Below, piece after piece: positions 16,741-24,722 of a stretch of 64,000 bases of DNA; positions within the stretch are counted from its first letter, which is position 1; the number at the start of each line of letters is the position of its first letter. The notes beneath the pieces were generated by a model. That model was not told the DNA's origin. It saw only the letters and a program-made list of their open reading frames with translations, and did not search any database. Origin of the DNA: Demetria terragena DSM 11295 (lineage in GTDB: Bacteria > Actinomycetota > Actinomycetes > Actinomycetales > Dermatophilaceae). Made by a program: the position numbers and the translations under genes. The stretch lies in assembly GCF_000376825.1 (NCBI RefSeq), contig NZ_AQXW01000004.1:2170001-2234000 (forward strand). The letters run 5' to 3'.

Positions 16741-17744
16741 TAGAAGTAGCCCTCCTTCTTGCGGTCTTCCATGGCCGCCTCGGAAATGCGGTCATCGGCC
16801 CGGGTCGCCCCGCGCTCGGTCAAGGTGGAGGCGGCGACTTCGACGACGACGTCGTGGACGGAGCGGGCGGGGGAGTCAACGGCGCCCGTGCAGGACATGT
16901 CGCCGACGGTGCGATAGCGCACCAGTCGCTGCTCGACCTGCTCGTCATCCTTTGGCTGGCTCCATGGGCCAACCGCGAGCCACATTCCGTTGCGGGAGAA
17001 GACATCTCGCTCGTGCGCGTAATAGAGCGGCGGAAGCTCGATCTGCTCGCGCTCGATGTATTGCCACACGTCCAACTCGGTCCAGTTGGAGAGTGGGAAG
17101 GCGCGGACGTGCTCGCCGGGGCGGTGACGCGGGTTGAAGAGCGACCATAGTTCGGGACGCTGGTTCTTGGGGTCCCACTGCCCGAACTCATCACGCAAGG
17201 ACACCACTCGCTCCTTGGCGCGAGCCTTTTCCTCGTCGCGGCGGCCGCCGCCGAAAACGCCATCGAACTGGTGATCGCTGATTGCGTCGAGCAGCGGCTG
17301 GGTCTGCAGCGGGTTGCGGGTCCCGTCAGCGCGCTCCTGGAGGCGACCGTCATCGATGTAGTCCTGTACTGAGGCAACGACGAGGCGCAAGCCCAGGCGG
17401 CGTACGGTCTCGTCGCGGAACTCGAGCACCTCAGGAAAATTGTGCCCGGTATCGACGTGCATGACCGGGAACGGAATCGGAGCCGGCCAGAACGCCTTTC
17501 GCGCCAGGTGCAGCATGACCACGGAATCCTTGCCACCACTGAACAGCAGCACCGGACGCTCTAACTCCGCAGCGATCTCGCGGATGATCAGAATGCCCTC
17601 GGCCTCGAGTGTGTCGAGTTGAGAGAGGGCGAACGTCGGCCCCGATACCTCCGCCGGTCGAGCCACGTCCGCCGGTCGAGCCCCGTCCGCCGGTCGAGCC
17701 CCGTCCGCCGGTCGAGCTTGTCGAGACCCTTCGGCGATGCTCAT
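16740..17744 (-). CDS. cysD: Sulfate adenylyltransferase subunit 2, with repeat-encoded N-terminal extension
   Basis: The protein has 334 residues against about 300 in relatives. The PP-loop SGGKDSVVMLHLARKAF makes it the catalytic subunit that forms APS from ATP and sulfate. WSLFNPRHRPGEH, FPLSNWTELDVWQYI and the C-terminal EAAMEDRKKEGYF are standard. Residues about 6-31 are encoded by four in-frame 18-bp units of the dispersed repeat, giving a hexapeptide repeat (ARPADG). The family-typical sequence starts at TFALSQLDTLEAEGI. Start ATG 17744 overlaps the cysH stop (ATGA). No other start fits better: starting after the repeat would lose the coupling. Confidence 0.92.
   Translation of the reverse strand: MSIAEGSRQARPADGARPADGARPADVARPAEVSGPTFALSQLDTLEAEGILIIREIAAELERPVLLFSGGKDSVVMLHLARKAFWPAPIPFPVMHVDTGHNFPEVLEFRDETVRRLGLRLVVASVQDYIDDGRLQERADGTRNPLQTQPLLDAISDHQFDGVFGGGRRDEEKARAKERVVSLRDEFGQWDPKNQRPELWSLFNPRHRPGEHVRAFPLSNWTELDVWQYIEREQIELPPLYYAHERDVFSRNGMWLAVGPWSQPKDDEQVEQRLVRYRTVGDMSCTGAVDSPARSVHDVVVEVAASTLTERGATRADDRISEAAMEDRKKEGYF
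17651..17728. repeat. In-frame 18-bp tandem repeat within cysD (dispersed family)
   Basis: Units start at 17651, 17669, 17687 and 17705 (CCGCCGGTCGAGCCMCGT; the last is truncated to 12 bases and then runs into CTTGTCGAGACC). The period of 18 keeps the cysD frame. The end signature CTTGTCGAGACC is the same as at 5612-5624 and 58643-58655. Confidence 0.93.
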
Positions 17745-18460
17745 GCGTGCAACCCACATTCTGTCTTGGCGAAGCCAGACCAGCGTCCGGCTCGCGCGTC
17801 TCCACCCTCGACAACCGCCTGTGTGCACGGCTCGCAACCGATGGATGGATAGCCATTGGTCACAAGCAGATTCACGGGCAGACGGTGCTCGTTAGAGAAG
17901 GTCAAAAGGTCTTCCAGGCTCCACGTCACGAGCGGATTGATCTTGACCAGGCCAAAGGCCTCGTCCCAGGACACCACGGGAGCGTTGGCTCGCGTCGGCC
18001 CCTCATCGCGGCGTACACCGGTCACCCAGGCTTCGTACTCACCGAGCGCCTTGCGCAACGGCTCGACCTTGCGCATCCGGCAGCACGAAGCGGGGTCGCT
18101 CGCAAAGAGATCTTTGCCGTACTTCTCATCTTGCTCGGCCACCGTCAGGGTGGGCTTCACGTCGACGATGTTGACGTCCAACGTCTCGGCCACGAGTTGG
18201 CGTTCCACGTAGGTGTCGGAGAAGTGATAGCCGGTGTCGAGGAAGAGCACGTCGACGCCGGGCGCCTGCTGGGAGATGACGTAGGGCAGCACCGCGTCAG
18301 CCATGGAGCACGCCACGGTGAGTTTGCCCGGGAAGTTCTCGGCTGCCCACGCGGCGATCGCATCGGCATCATGATCGAGTCCGGCGAGGTCGGCCGCTCC
18401 CTGCTCAGCCAGAGCCTTAAGTTCGGCGTCGGTGCGTCGGGTTGTGGTGTCGCTACTCAT
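17741..18460 (-). CDS. cysH: Phosphoadenylyl/adenylyl-sulfate reductase (APS reductase type)
   Basis: The protein has 239 residues. The two cysteine pairs that bind the 4Fe-4S cluster are present (C126-C127 in SCCRMRKVEPL; C209 and C212 in IGCEPC), as is the catalytic Cys in the C-terminal ECGLH (C235). The cluster marks it as an APS-using enzyme, in keeping with the lack of an APS kinase in this operon. It reduces APS to sulfite with thioredoxin. It overlaps both neighbours by four bases. Confidence 0.94.
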   Translation of the reverse strand: MSSDTTTRRTDAELKALAEQGAADLAGLDHDADAIAAWAAENFPGKLTVACSMADAVLPYVISQQAPGVDVLFLDTGYHFSDTYVERQLVAETLDVNIVDVKPTLTVAEQDEKYGKDLFASDPASCCRMRKVEPLRKALGEYEAWVTGVRRDEGPTRANAPVVSWDEAFGLVKINPLVTWSLEDLLTFSNEHRLPVNLLVTNGYPSIGCEPCTQAVVEGGDARAGRWSGFAKTECGLHA

Positions 18461-20160
18461 TGCAGTGCCTCCTCATCAGCGCGGTGCGCCCAGGTCGCGA
18501 AGGACTCCTTGCCGTCGCGTTCGTCCAGAAAGCGGCGTACGACGCGCTCGGTGTAATCGGCGAGTTCGGTTGCGGGAACTTTGAGTCCGCGCACGGTGCG
18601 GCCTAAGCCGCCGTCCTCGCGGGTCGTGTCGGCAAGCCCTCCGCCAAGGTGGACCTGGAAGCCCGGAACCTGTTCGCCCTCGACCGTGATGATCTGACCC
18701 TTGAGGCCGATATCAGCCGTCTGAATGCGGGCGCAGGAGTTGGGGCATCCGTTGACGTGCAACGAAATTGGCTCGTCGGCGGACAGTCCGTCAACGTCGG
18801 CGAGGCGCTGCTCCAGTTCGGCGATCACCGAAGCCGCGGTGTCTTTGGTGTCGACGATCGCGAGCTTGCAGAATTCGATGCCAGTGCACGCCACGGTTGA
18901 GCGTCGGAACGGGCTGGGCTTGGTGGACAGGCCGATGGTCTCAAGCCCGGAGACGAGCTCGTCCAGGGTTTCGCTCGGGACGCCGAGGACGACCAGCTTC
19001 TGGTGCGCGGTCAACCGGATGCCGCTAGCACCGACCCGTTCGATCAGTTCGGCGATGTCCGTGAGGGTTGAGCCGCCGACTCGGCCGACGACGGGTGCGG
19101 CGCCGACGTACCAGTTGCCGTCCTTCTGCTCGTGAACACCAATGTGGTCACCGGGGACGGTGGACTTCGCAGGCGGCGGGCCGTCGGCGAGCTGATAGCC
19201 GAGGTATTCGGTTTCCAGGACCTCGCGAAAACGCTCCGGGCCCCAGTCGGCCAACAGGAACTTCAGGCGGGCCTTGTTGCGCAACCGGCGGAAGCCGTAG
19301 TCGCGGAAGATCTGAACGACACCGTGCCAAACATCGGGCGCCTGCTCCTCGGTGACGAAGGTGCCAAGTCGTTCGCCAAGGCGTGGCGCCGTGGACAGTG
19401 CGCCGCCGACCCAGAGGTCGTAGCCGGGGCCGAGTTCAGGGTGGACGACGCCGACGAGCGACACATCGTTGATCTCGTGGACAACATCAAGGCTGGGGTG
19501 ACCGGTAATGGCGGTCTTGAATTTGCGGGGAAGATTCGCCAGTTCCGGGTCGCCGATGTAGCGACGCTTGATCTCGTGAATCACCGGCGTGGGGTCGATG
19601 ATTTCGTCAGCAGCGATGCCTGCGACGGGAGAGCCTAGGAAGGCGCGCGGGGTATCGCCGCAGGCCTCGGTGGTCTCGAGGTTCACGGTCTCCAGGCGGC
19701 GCCAGATTTCGGGGACGTCCTCGACCGAAATCCAGTGGTATTGGATGTTCTGGCGGTCGGTGATGTCGGCGGTGCCACGGGCGAAGTCGGTGCAGATGCC
19801 ACCGAGTACGCGAAGGGCCGCGGGGTCGAGGATCTGGCCGTCGCTGCGTACCCGCAGCATGAAGTACTTGTCTTCGAGTTCATGCGGCTCCAACTGCGCG
19901 GTGCGGCCGCCGTCGATGCCAGGTTTCCGCTGGGTATAGAGGCCCCACCAGCGGAACCGACCATGCAGGTCGTCATCGGCAATGGAGTCGAATCCCTCGA
20001 CCGCGTAGATTTGCTCAATGCGCTCGCGGACGTTGAGACCGTTGTCCTCGGCCTTGAACTCCTCGTTGTGGTTCAGCGGTGTGGTGCCGTCGACCTTCCA
20101 CTGACCATTGGAGCGATTGCCGCGTGAGGGGCGGACGCGTGGAGCACTCTCGACGGTCAT
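18457..20160 (-). CDS. sir: Ferredoxin-dependent sulfite reductase (NirA/Sir family)
   Basis: The protein has 567 residues, the length of actinobacterial NirA/SirA. The siroheme/4Fe-4S ligands appear as CTGIEFC and, about 40 residues later, CPNSC (in HVNGCPNSCARIQTADIGLKG). Duplicated NIR_SIR ferredoxin-like half domains are visible (DITDRQNIQYHWI; TDIAELIERVGASGIRLTAHQ). It reduces sulfite to sulfide. A nitrite reductase role is possible from sequence alone, but the cys operon context argues for sulfite. Its ATG at 20160 overlaps the stop of a 14-codon upstream ORF, and its GGGGAG site lies inside that ORF. Confidence 0.93.
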   Translation of the reverse strand: MTVESAPRVRPSRGNRSNGQWKVDGTTPLNHNEEFKAEDNGLNVRERIEQIYAVEGFDSIADDDLHGRFRWWGLYTQRKPGIDGGRTAQLEPHELEDKYFMLRVRSDGQILDPAALRVLGGICTDFARGTADITDRQNIQYHWISVEDVPEIWRRLETVNLETTEACGDTPRAFLGSPVAGIAADEIIDPTPVIHEIKRRYIGDPELANLPRKFKTAITGHPSLDVVHEINDVSLVGVVHPELGPGYDLWVGGALSTAPRLGERLGTFVTEEQAPDVWHGVVQIFRDYGFRRLRNKARLKFLLADWGPERFREVLETEYLGYQLADGPPPAKSTVPGDHIGVHEQKDGNWYVGAAPVVGRVGGSTLTDIAELIERVGASGIRLTAHQKLVVLGVPSETLDELVSGLETIGLSTKPSPFRRSTVACTGIEFCKLAIVDTKDTAASVIAELEQRLADVDGLSADEPISLHVNGCPNSCARIQTADIGLKGQIITVEGEQVPGFQVHLGGGLADTTREDGGLGRTVRGLKVPATELADYTERVVRRFLDERDGKESFATWAHRADEEALQ

Positions 20161-20201
20161 CGGATGACTCCCCAGTGATTAGCAGACATGATGAAAACCA
20201 T
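20157..20201 (-). CDS. Micro-ORF (14 codons) overlapping the sir start
   Basis: The frame ATG GTT TTC ... CGA TGA encodes MVFIMSANHWGVIR. Its stop overlaps the sir start in an ATGA. A second in-frame ATG at 20189 would give MSANHWGVIR. The codons for W-G-V (TGGGGAGTC) contain the GGGGAG ribosome binding site of sir, so ribosomes translating it would pass over that site and could terminate and restart on sir. I infer a translational-coupling or leader role; the peptide itself may have no function. Confidence 0.4.
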   Translation of the reverse strand: MVFIMSANHWGVIR

Positions 20202-20211
20202 AACGTGCCAT
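20179..20211 (-). CDS. Micro-ORF (10 codons) with terminal Cys codon upstream of sir
   Basis: ATG GCA CGT TAT GGT TTT CAT CAT GTC TGC TAA encodes MARYGFHHVC. A good site (GGAAGAGG) lies eight bases upstream. The last sense codon is Cys, directly before the stop, and the frame overlaps the second micro-ORF by 23 bases in a different frame. Cys-codon leader peptides that sense cysteine are known upstream of mycobacterial sulfur genes. A similar role here is inference. Confidence 0.35.
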   Translation of the reverse strand: MARYGFHHVC

Positions 20212-20314
20212 TTGGGTGGCCTCTTCCGGTGGGTCCACCATCCGGACCCAGGCGAGCCTCACTCGTGCCTGTGGACAACGTTTCGGCGGCCCGGAGTCCT
20301 CCAGGCTGATCTTC

Positions 20315-21100
20315 GTGGAGGATTCGATCGCGTCAGTGCTTGCTCTGCACGGCGGACGAATGTCCTGGCTGGAACTCCGGTCGCGATACTCAGCGCACGC
20401 GATTCGTGCAGCCGTCGCCGCCGGTGCGCTCCAGCGGGTGCGACGTGACTGCTACGCCTTGCCGGGACTGGACGCCGCGAGCAGCGCGGCAGCACGGGTT
20501 CGCGGCGTCGAGAGCCACCGCAGCGCGAATGGCGCTCCATTTCCGCGATCTGACGCCGGGCGACGTCATCGACAATGCGACGGGCCCGGCGCGCACCGCG
20601 GTGGACTGCGCCCGGGATCTGCCGTTCATCGAGGCATTGGCCGTCGTGGATTCCGCCCTGCGTTGCGGCGCGGTGACGCAGGATGAGCTCGATGCGATGC
20701 CCCTGCAACGTACGGGCGGGCGAAGGCCGAACGCGTGCTCAGCGCGGCGAGTGGGTTGGCAGCCAATCCGTTTGAATCTGCACTGCGCGCGCTCGCCATC
20801 GAATGCGTCGGTCCGATGTTCACCCCACAGGTCGCGGTCGAGGTTGACGGCGTCGAGCTGCACCCAGATCTGGTTTGCGAAGACCTCAAGATTGCGGTCG
20901 AGGCGGACAGCTTCGAGTTTCACACCAGCCGCGTACAACTCGACCATGACTGCTGGCGCTACAACGAACTCACCCTCGCTGGCTGGCTGGTGCTGCGCTT
21001 CACCTGGGTGCAGTTGCGTCATCGGGCGGCTTGGGTGCGCGGCACGATTCAGCGAGCCGTGGAGTCGCGACAGAACTACTGCAGTTCGTTTGCCTGGTGA
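20315..21100 (+). pseudogene. Decayed AbiEi/DUF559-type protein gene
   Basis: Three pieces of one protein lie in two reading frames. From GTG 20315, an N-terminal winged-helix part reads VEDSIASVLALHGGRMSWLEL and onward to about 20510. The continuation ALHFRDLTPGDVIDNATGPART to about 20710 is in another frame. The C-terminal DUF559 (very-short-patch-repair-like) nuclease part, GLAANPFESALRAL to LVCEDLKIAVEADSFEFH, returns to the first frame and ends at 21100. The first junction also seems to lack about 25-30 residues that intact relatives have, so deletion plus frameshift is more likely than sequencing error. Confidence 0.72.
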
Positions 21101-21178
21101 TATCAGTTCGCCGATCCCGTGGTCGTCGACCTGCAAACTGCCGTCGTTGTGCTCGTTCGGATGTGACACCGTGAGGGC

Positions 21179-21829
21179 ATGACCCCCGCCGCGCGGAGCC
21201 GCGCGATCTGTGCCGTGGCGCTCGTGCTCGGCGCGGCCGCGACGGCATGGGGGTTGTCACTCCCTGCGGGAGACTCGCGCTTCTACCTCGCGACCGGTGC
21301 CCTCGCCCTGGTCTGGCTCGGCGGGGCGTTGCTTGCGCGACGGTCGAGCGGTCGGCCGCTGCGGCGAGTGGTCCCGACTGGGCGGTCGGCACGAGGCGAC
21401 GTCTTGCTCGGCGCCGCGGTCGGTCTCGGGATGACCGTGGTTTTTCTCCTCGGGGCCGGGCTGGTAACCCTGCTTCCGGACTTGCGCGCGCCGGTCGAGG
21501 ACCTGCTCGCGCACGCCACCGAGGGGGCGACCGTGCTCGTGCTGACCATCACCGTCGTAAACGGCTATGCCGAGGAGTTGTTCTTCCGCGGTGCACTATT
21601 TGACGCACTCGCCGACTGGTGGCCGGTGGTCACCACGACCGTGATCTATACCGTCGTGGTTCTCGGCACTGGCATTTGGTTGCTTGGCCTAGCGGGGGTC
21701 GCCGTCGGTGCGACGTCCGCCTGGTTGCGGGTGCGAACGGGCGCCACAACCGCAGCGATTGTGAGCCACCTCATCTGGTCGGTCTCGATGTTCTTCCTGC
21801 TCTCACCTGTCCTCGAACTCTGGAGTTGA
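21179..21829 (+). CDS. CPBP family intramembrane metalloprotease
   Basis: This 216-residue membrane protein has about six hydrophobic segments. The CPBP/Abi motif EELFFRG has its catalytic Glu pair at residues 132-133, and a metal-binding His lies in SHLIWS near residue 196. The FxxxH-type second motif of this family is poorly conserved. It would cut within the membrane; no substrate is evident. Its stop is one base before the start of the next gene, so both are probably one transcript. Confidence 0.82.
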   Translation: MTPAARSRAICAVALVLGAAATAWGLSLPAGDSRFYLATGALALVWLGGALLARRSSGRPLRRVVPTGRSARGDVLLGAAVGLGMTVVFLLGAGLVTLLPDLRAPVEDLLAHATEGATVLVLTITVVNGYAEELFFRGALFDALADWWPVVTTTVIYTVVVLGTGIWLLGLAGVAVGATSAWLRVRTGATTAAIVSHLIWSVSMFFLLSPVLELWS

Positions 21830-21830
21830 T

Positions 21831-23285
21831 ATGTCCGAATCCCGATCTCGTCTGGGCTTGGTGACCGGCGCCACGGGGCACGTGGGCGGCCGGGTGGTCG
21901 CCGAACTTATCGAACGAGGATGGCGCGTACGCGTCCTGAGCCGCAGTGCCGCCAAGGTCAGAGGTCTGGACTGGGGCAACCATGTGGTCGCCGAAGGAGA
22001 GAGCGCCGGCCCGGGGCAGGTCGAGGTGGTCGAAGGCAACGCCGATGCCGCACAGGACGTCGCGCGTGCGCTCGAATCCGTCGACGTCGCCTGGTATCTC
22101 CTGCACTCGATGGGAGCGTCATCCGACTTCGCGCAGGAGGAGCGGGAGATGGCCCAGGTGTTCGCGCGTGAAGGTGAGAAGGCGGGCATTTCGCGTTTCG
22201 TCTACCTCGGCGGTCTGCACCCCGATGGCGAACTGTCCGAGCACCTCGCCTCCCGTGTCGAAGTCGGCCGCGTGCTGCTCGACTCGTCCGTCCCGACGGC
22301 TGCGCTGCAAGCCGGACTGGTGGTCGGCGACGGGTCGTCGTCCTTCGCGATGATGCGGCACCTGTCGGAGCGGCTGCCGGGGGCGGTGGCGCCGCGTTGG
22401 GTACGCAACCGCATCCAGCCGATCGCCATCGCCGACGCGGTGCACTATCTCGTGGCGTCCGCTGATCTGGGTTCCGAGGTGAACCGAGCGTTCGATATCG
22501 GCGGGCCGAAGGCCTACGAATACGCTTCTCTGCTGAAGGAATACGCGCAGGCAACCGGGCTGCCGGGCCGTGTCGTACTCACTGCGCCGGTGACGACTCC
22601 GCAACTTGGTGCGCACTGGGTCGGGCTCGTCACGCCGGTCGAATCCACGCTGGCTACCCCGCTGATCGGGAGCCTGCTGCACGACACGGTGGTGCATGAG
22701 CGTGACATCGACGATCTGGTCGGGCCACCCCCTGGCGGCCATACACCCTTGCGCGCGGCGATTCGCAGCGCCGTCGAGGGCAAAGACACTCGACGTTGGC
22801 GGCGGACACTTGCCAGCACCGTCGCGGCCGTGACGGTGACTGCCGTGGTCGGCGGTATGGCCACGGATCCCACGACCTGGTGGTACCGCTCCCTGCGCAA
22901 GCCAGCGTGGGAGCCGCCGGGCTGGGCGTTCCCCGTCGCGTGGACCGCGCTGTATGCCGACATCGCTGTCGTCAGCGCGCTCAGTCTCGCGGACCTTGGC
23001 GAGAAGGAACAGGCGGCGCAGCAGCGCTCGTATGCCATAGCCCTTGGCGCCAACCTGGCGCTCAACGCGGGCTGGTGCGTGTTGTTCTTCGCGCAGCGTC
23101 GCCCGGTGCTCGCAACGGTCGAGGCAGTGGCGCTCGCCGCGAGTTCGGCTGACCTGGTGCGCCGTTCGCACGCGGTGTCGAAAGAGAAGGGTATTGCGTT
23201 GGCGCCCTATGCCGCCTGGACGACCTTCGCGGCAGCGCTGTGCGGCAGCATTGCGCGGCGCAACCGCCGTTGGCCCCTACGGTGA
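21831..23285 (+). CDS. Fusion of NAD(P)-binding (atypical SDR/NmrA-like) domain with TspO/MBR domain
   Basis: The protein has 484 residues. Residues about 1-300 form an NAD(P)-binding Rossmann domain (LGLVTGATGHVGGRVVAELIERG, YLLHSMG, FVYLGGLHP) like complex I NDUFA9-type or NmrA-like SDRs. Residues about 325-480 form a TspO/MBR tryptophan-rich domain with WWYRSLRKPAWEPPGWAFPV and five hydrophobic helices (LALNAGWCVLFF). TspO proteins bind porphyrins and other hydrophobic ligands in membranes. The fusion suggests a membrane-tethered oxidoreductase acting on, or sensing, a tetrapyrrole or lipid. GGAG lies seven bases before ATG 21831. Confidence 0.85.
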   Translation: MSESRSRLGLVTGATGHVGGRVVAELIERGWRVRVLSRSAAKVRGLDWGNHVVAEGESAGPGQVEVVEGNADAAQDVARALESVDVAWYLLHSMGASSDFAQEEREMAQVFAREGEKAGISRFVYLGGLHPDGELSEHLASRVEVGRVLLDSSVPTAALQAGLVVGDGSSSFAMMRHLSERLPGAVAPRWVRNRIQPIAIADAVHYLVASADLGSEVNRAFDIGGPKAYEYASLLKEYAQATGLPGRVVLTAPVTTPQLGAHWVGLVTPVESTLATPLIGSLLHDTVVHERDIDDLVGPPPGGHTPLRAAIRSAVEGKDTRRWRRTLASTVAAVTVTAVVGGMATDPTTWWYRSLRKPAWEPPGWAFPVAWTALYADIAVVSALSLADLGEKEQAAQQRSYAIALGANLALNAGWCVLFFAQRRPVLATVEAVALAASSADLVRRSHAVSKEKGIALAPYAAWTTFAAALCGSIARRNRRWPLR

Positions 23286-23290
23286 GAGTT

Positions 23291-23776
23291 ATGGGAAGAG
23301 AACTGACTGTTTCCGATCACGTCACCATCGCCGTCTCGCCACTCGTGGCTTGGGAAGCGGTCAGCGATGTGACACAGATGGGCCGCTGGAGCCCGGAGAA
23401 CACGGGCGCGAGCGTTGACACCGAGGGCGAGGTCTCGGTGGGAACCACCTTCGTGGGTCGCAATCGGCGCGGACCGGTGCGCTGGGCGACCGGCTGCACG
23501 GTGACTACGGCTGCGCCGGGCGAACGCTTCGCCTTCCAGGTGCGGCGGTACGGACTCAGGACCCCGAGGGTTCCGGTACGGATCGCGACCTGGGCCTATG
23601 ACTTCGAGCCGGTCGAAGGCGGGACACGTGTTACTGAGACCTGGACCGACGACCGCCGCTGGCCGGACCCAGTCGCAGCGGCCTTCGATCGGCTCGCCAC
23701 CGGAACCTCCTTCGCGCAGTTTCAGCAGGGCAACATCCGGCGCACGCTCGACCGCTTGAAACTCGAGCTGGAGTAG
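23291..23776 (+). CDS. SRPBCC family protein (polyketide cyclase/dehydrase-like)
   Basis: The protein has 161 residues. It starts at ATG 23291 after GGTGAGAG and lies five bases after the TspO fusion gene. The START/SRPBCC helix-grip fold is indicated by VAWEAVSDVTQMGRWSPE, VGTTFVGRNRRGP, DFEPVEGGTRVTETW and a C-terminal amphipathic helix (FQQGNIRRTLDRLKLELE). The family binds hydrophobic ligands; no ligand is known here. An in-frame start at 23240 would overlap the previous gene. Confidence 0.83.
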   Translation: MGRELTVSDHVTIAVSPLVAWEAVSDVTQMGRWSPENTGASVDTEGEVSVGTTFVGRNRRGPVRWATGCTVTTAAPGERFAFQVRRYGLRTPRVPVRIATWAYDFEPVEGGTRVTETWTDDRRWPDPVAAAFDRLATGTSFAQFQQGNIRRTLDRLKLELE

Positions 23777-23781
23777 GCCCC

Positions 23782-23910
23782 CACGCTGGTCGAGTAGCCC
23801 CCCCACGCTGGTACCCCTCCCCAACGCTGGTCGAGTAGCCCCCCCACGCTGGTACCCCTCCCCAACGCTGGTCGAGTAGCCCGGAGCTTGCGGAGGGCGT
23901 ATCGAGACCA
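23782..23910. repeat. Dispersed repeat cluster, copy 5, with 41-bp tandem units
   Basis: A unit of about 41 bp, made of ACGCTGGTACCCCTCCCCA plus ACGCTGGTCGAGTAGCC and C-runs, occurs about two and a half times. It ends in a core GAGTAGCCCGGAGCTTGCGG and then TATCGAGACC. The core differs from that of copies 1-3 (CCGGAGCTTGCGGAGG in place of GAGCGCCCTGGCGCGAG) but keeps the outer GGTCGAGTA / TATCGAGACC ends. Confidence 0.88.
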
Positions 23911-23926
23911 TGTCGCAGGCCCCCGT

Positions 23927-23997
23927 GGAACTAACTGCGTTAGGTGCCCTTGACTGGGAAATTTCCGCGTCACGGGGCACGTAACGCAGTTAGTTCC
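23927..23997. repeat. Long near-perfect palindrome (23-bp arms, 25-base loop)
   Basis: The left arm begins GGAACTAACTGCGTTA and continues to GTGCCC. The right arm is its inverse, GGGCAC to TAACGCAGTTAGTTCC, with a single mismatch (22 of 23 pairs). The loop 23950-23974 is AT-richer than the surroundings. There is no T-run. It stands between two genes on the same strand (SRPBCC and the response regulator) directly after the repeat cluster. It may be a small palindromic mobile element, a terminator or a processed RNA hairpin. Confidence 0.85.
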
Positions 23998-24044
23998 GCC
24001 GGTGGGAGGGGCGTGCCTGCCTGCGCATCAAGCATGATGGCGCC

Positions 24045-24722
24045 ATGCGAGTGCTCGTGGTGGACGATGAAAAGCGCCTCGCCCAATCGATTCGGGTCGG
24101 GCTGGAGGCGCAGGGCTTTGCGGTCGATGTGGCTCACGACGGAACTGACGGGTTGTGGCTGGCGCGCGAGCACGATTACGACGCGATCGTGCTCGACCTC
24201 ATGCTTCCGGGCATCAATGGATATCGGGTTGTCGCGCAATTGCGTACGGAGAAAATCTGGACTCCGGTGTTGATGCTGACGGCCAAGGATGGCGAATGGG
24301 ACCAAGTGGAAAGCCTGGACTCGGGCGCGGACGACTTCCTGACGAAGCCGTTCTCCTTTCCGGTGCTCATCGCGAGGTTGCGGGCCATCAGTCGGCGTGG
24401 AGCACAGGCGCGTCCGACGGTCTTGGAGGCCGGTGACCTGACCTTCGATCCGACTGCGGGGCGGGCATGGCGCGGTGAGGTGGAGATCTCGCTCACGGCC
24501 AGAGAGGCGGCCATGCTGAGCTACCTCATGCGGCACAAAGGCGACCTCGTCTCCAAGCAGCAGATTCTGGAAGGTGTGTGGGACATGGCGTTCGACGGCG
24601 ACCCGAACATCGTGGAGGTCTACATCCGGCACCTGCGCAACAAGGTCGACCGACCCTTTAGCCGCAACGCGATCGAGACCGTTCGTGGCGCTGGCTACCG
24701 ATTGGCCAGCCATGGAGGCTGA
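24045..24722 (+). CDS. OmpR/PhoB-family response regulator
   Basis: The protein has 225 residues. The receiver domain shows the acidic pocket VVDDEK, the phospho-acceptor Asp51 in VLDLMLPG, Thr in LTAKDG and Lys in LTKPFSF. The C-terminal winged-helix DNA-binding domain contains ISLTAREAAMLSYLMRHKGD and VEVYIRHLRNKVD. It overlaps the histidine kinase gene by 11 bases. Phased TTCAG repeats upstream of the following PepSY gene look like its own binding site. Confidence 0.93.
   Translation: MRVLVVDDEKRLAQSIRVGLEAQGFAVDVAHDGTDGLWLAREHDYDAIVLDLMLPGINGYRVVAQLRTEKIWTPVLMLTAKDGEWDQVESLDSGADDFLTKPFSFPVLIARLRAISRRGAQARPTVLEAGDLTFDPTAGRAWRGEVEISLTAREAAMLSYLMRHKGDLVSKQQILEGVWDMAFDGDPNIVEVYIRHLRNKVDRPFSRNAIETVRGAGYRLASHGG

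Noticed and set aside
17651-17728. Tandem units as a possible CRISPR array
   Set aside because: The units are contiguous 18-bp copies without unique spacers, and there are no cas genes. The same holds for the clusters at 23.8 and 50.4 kb.
18649-20127. Plus-strand frames opposite sir
   Set aside because: They are antisense shadows. The minus strand carries the sulfite reductase motifs.
23927-23997. Palindrome as an ordinary rho-independent terminator
   Set aside because: The loop is too long (25 bases), no T-run follows, and the arms are longer than usual. A terminator role is not excluded, but it is not the natural reading.
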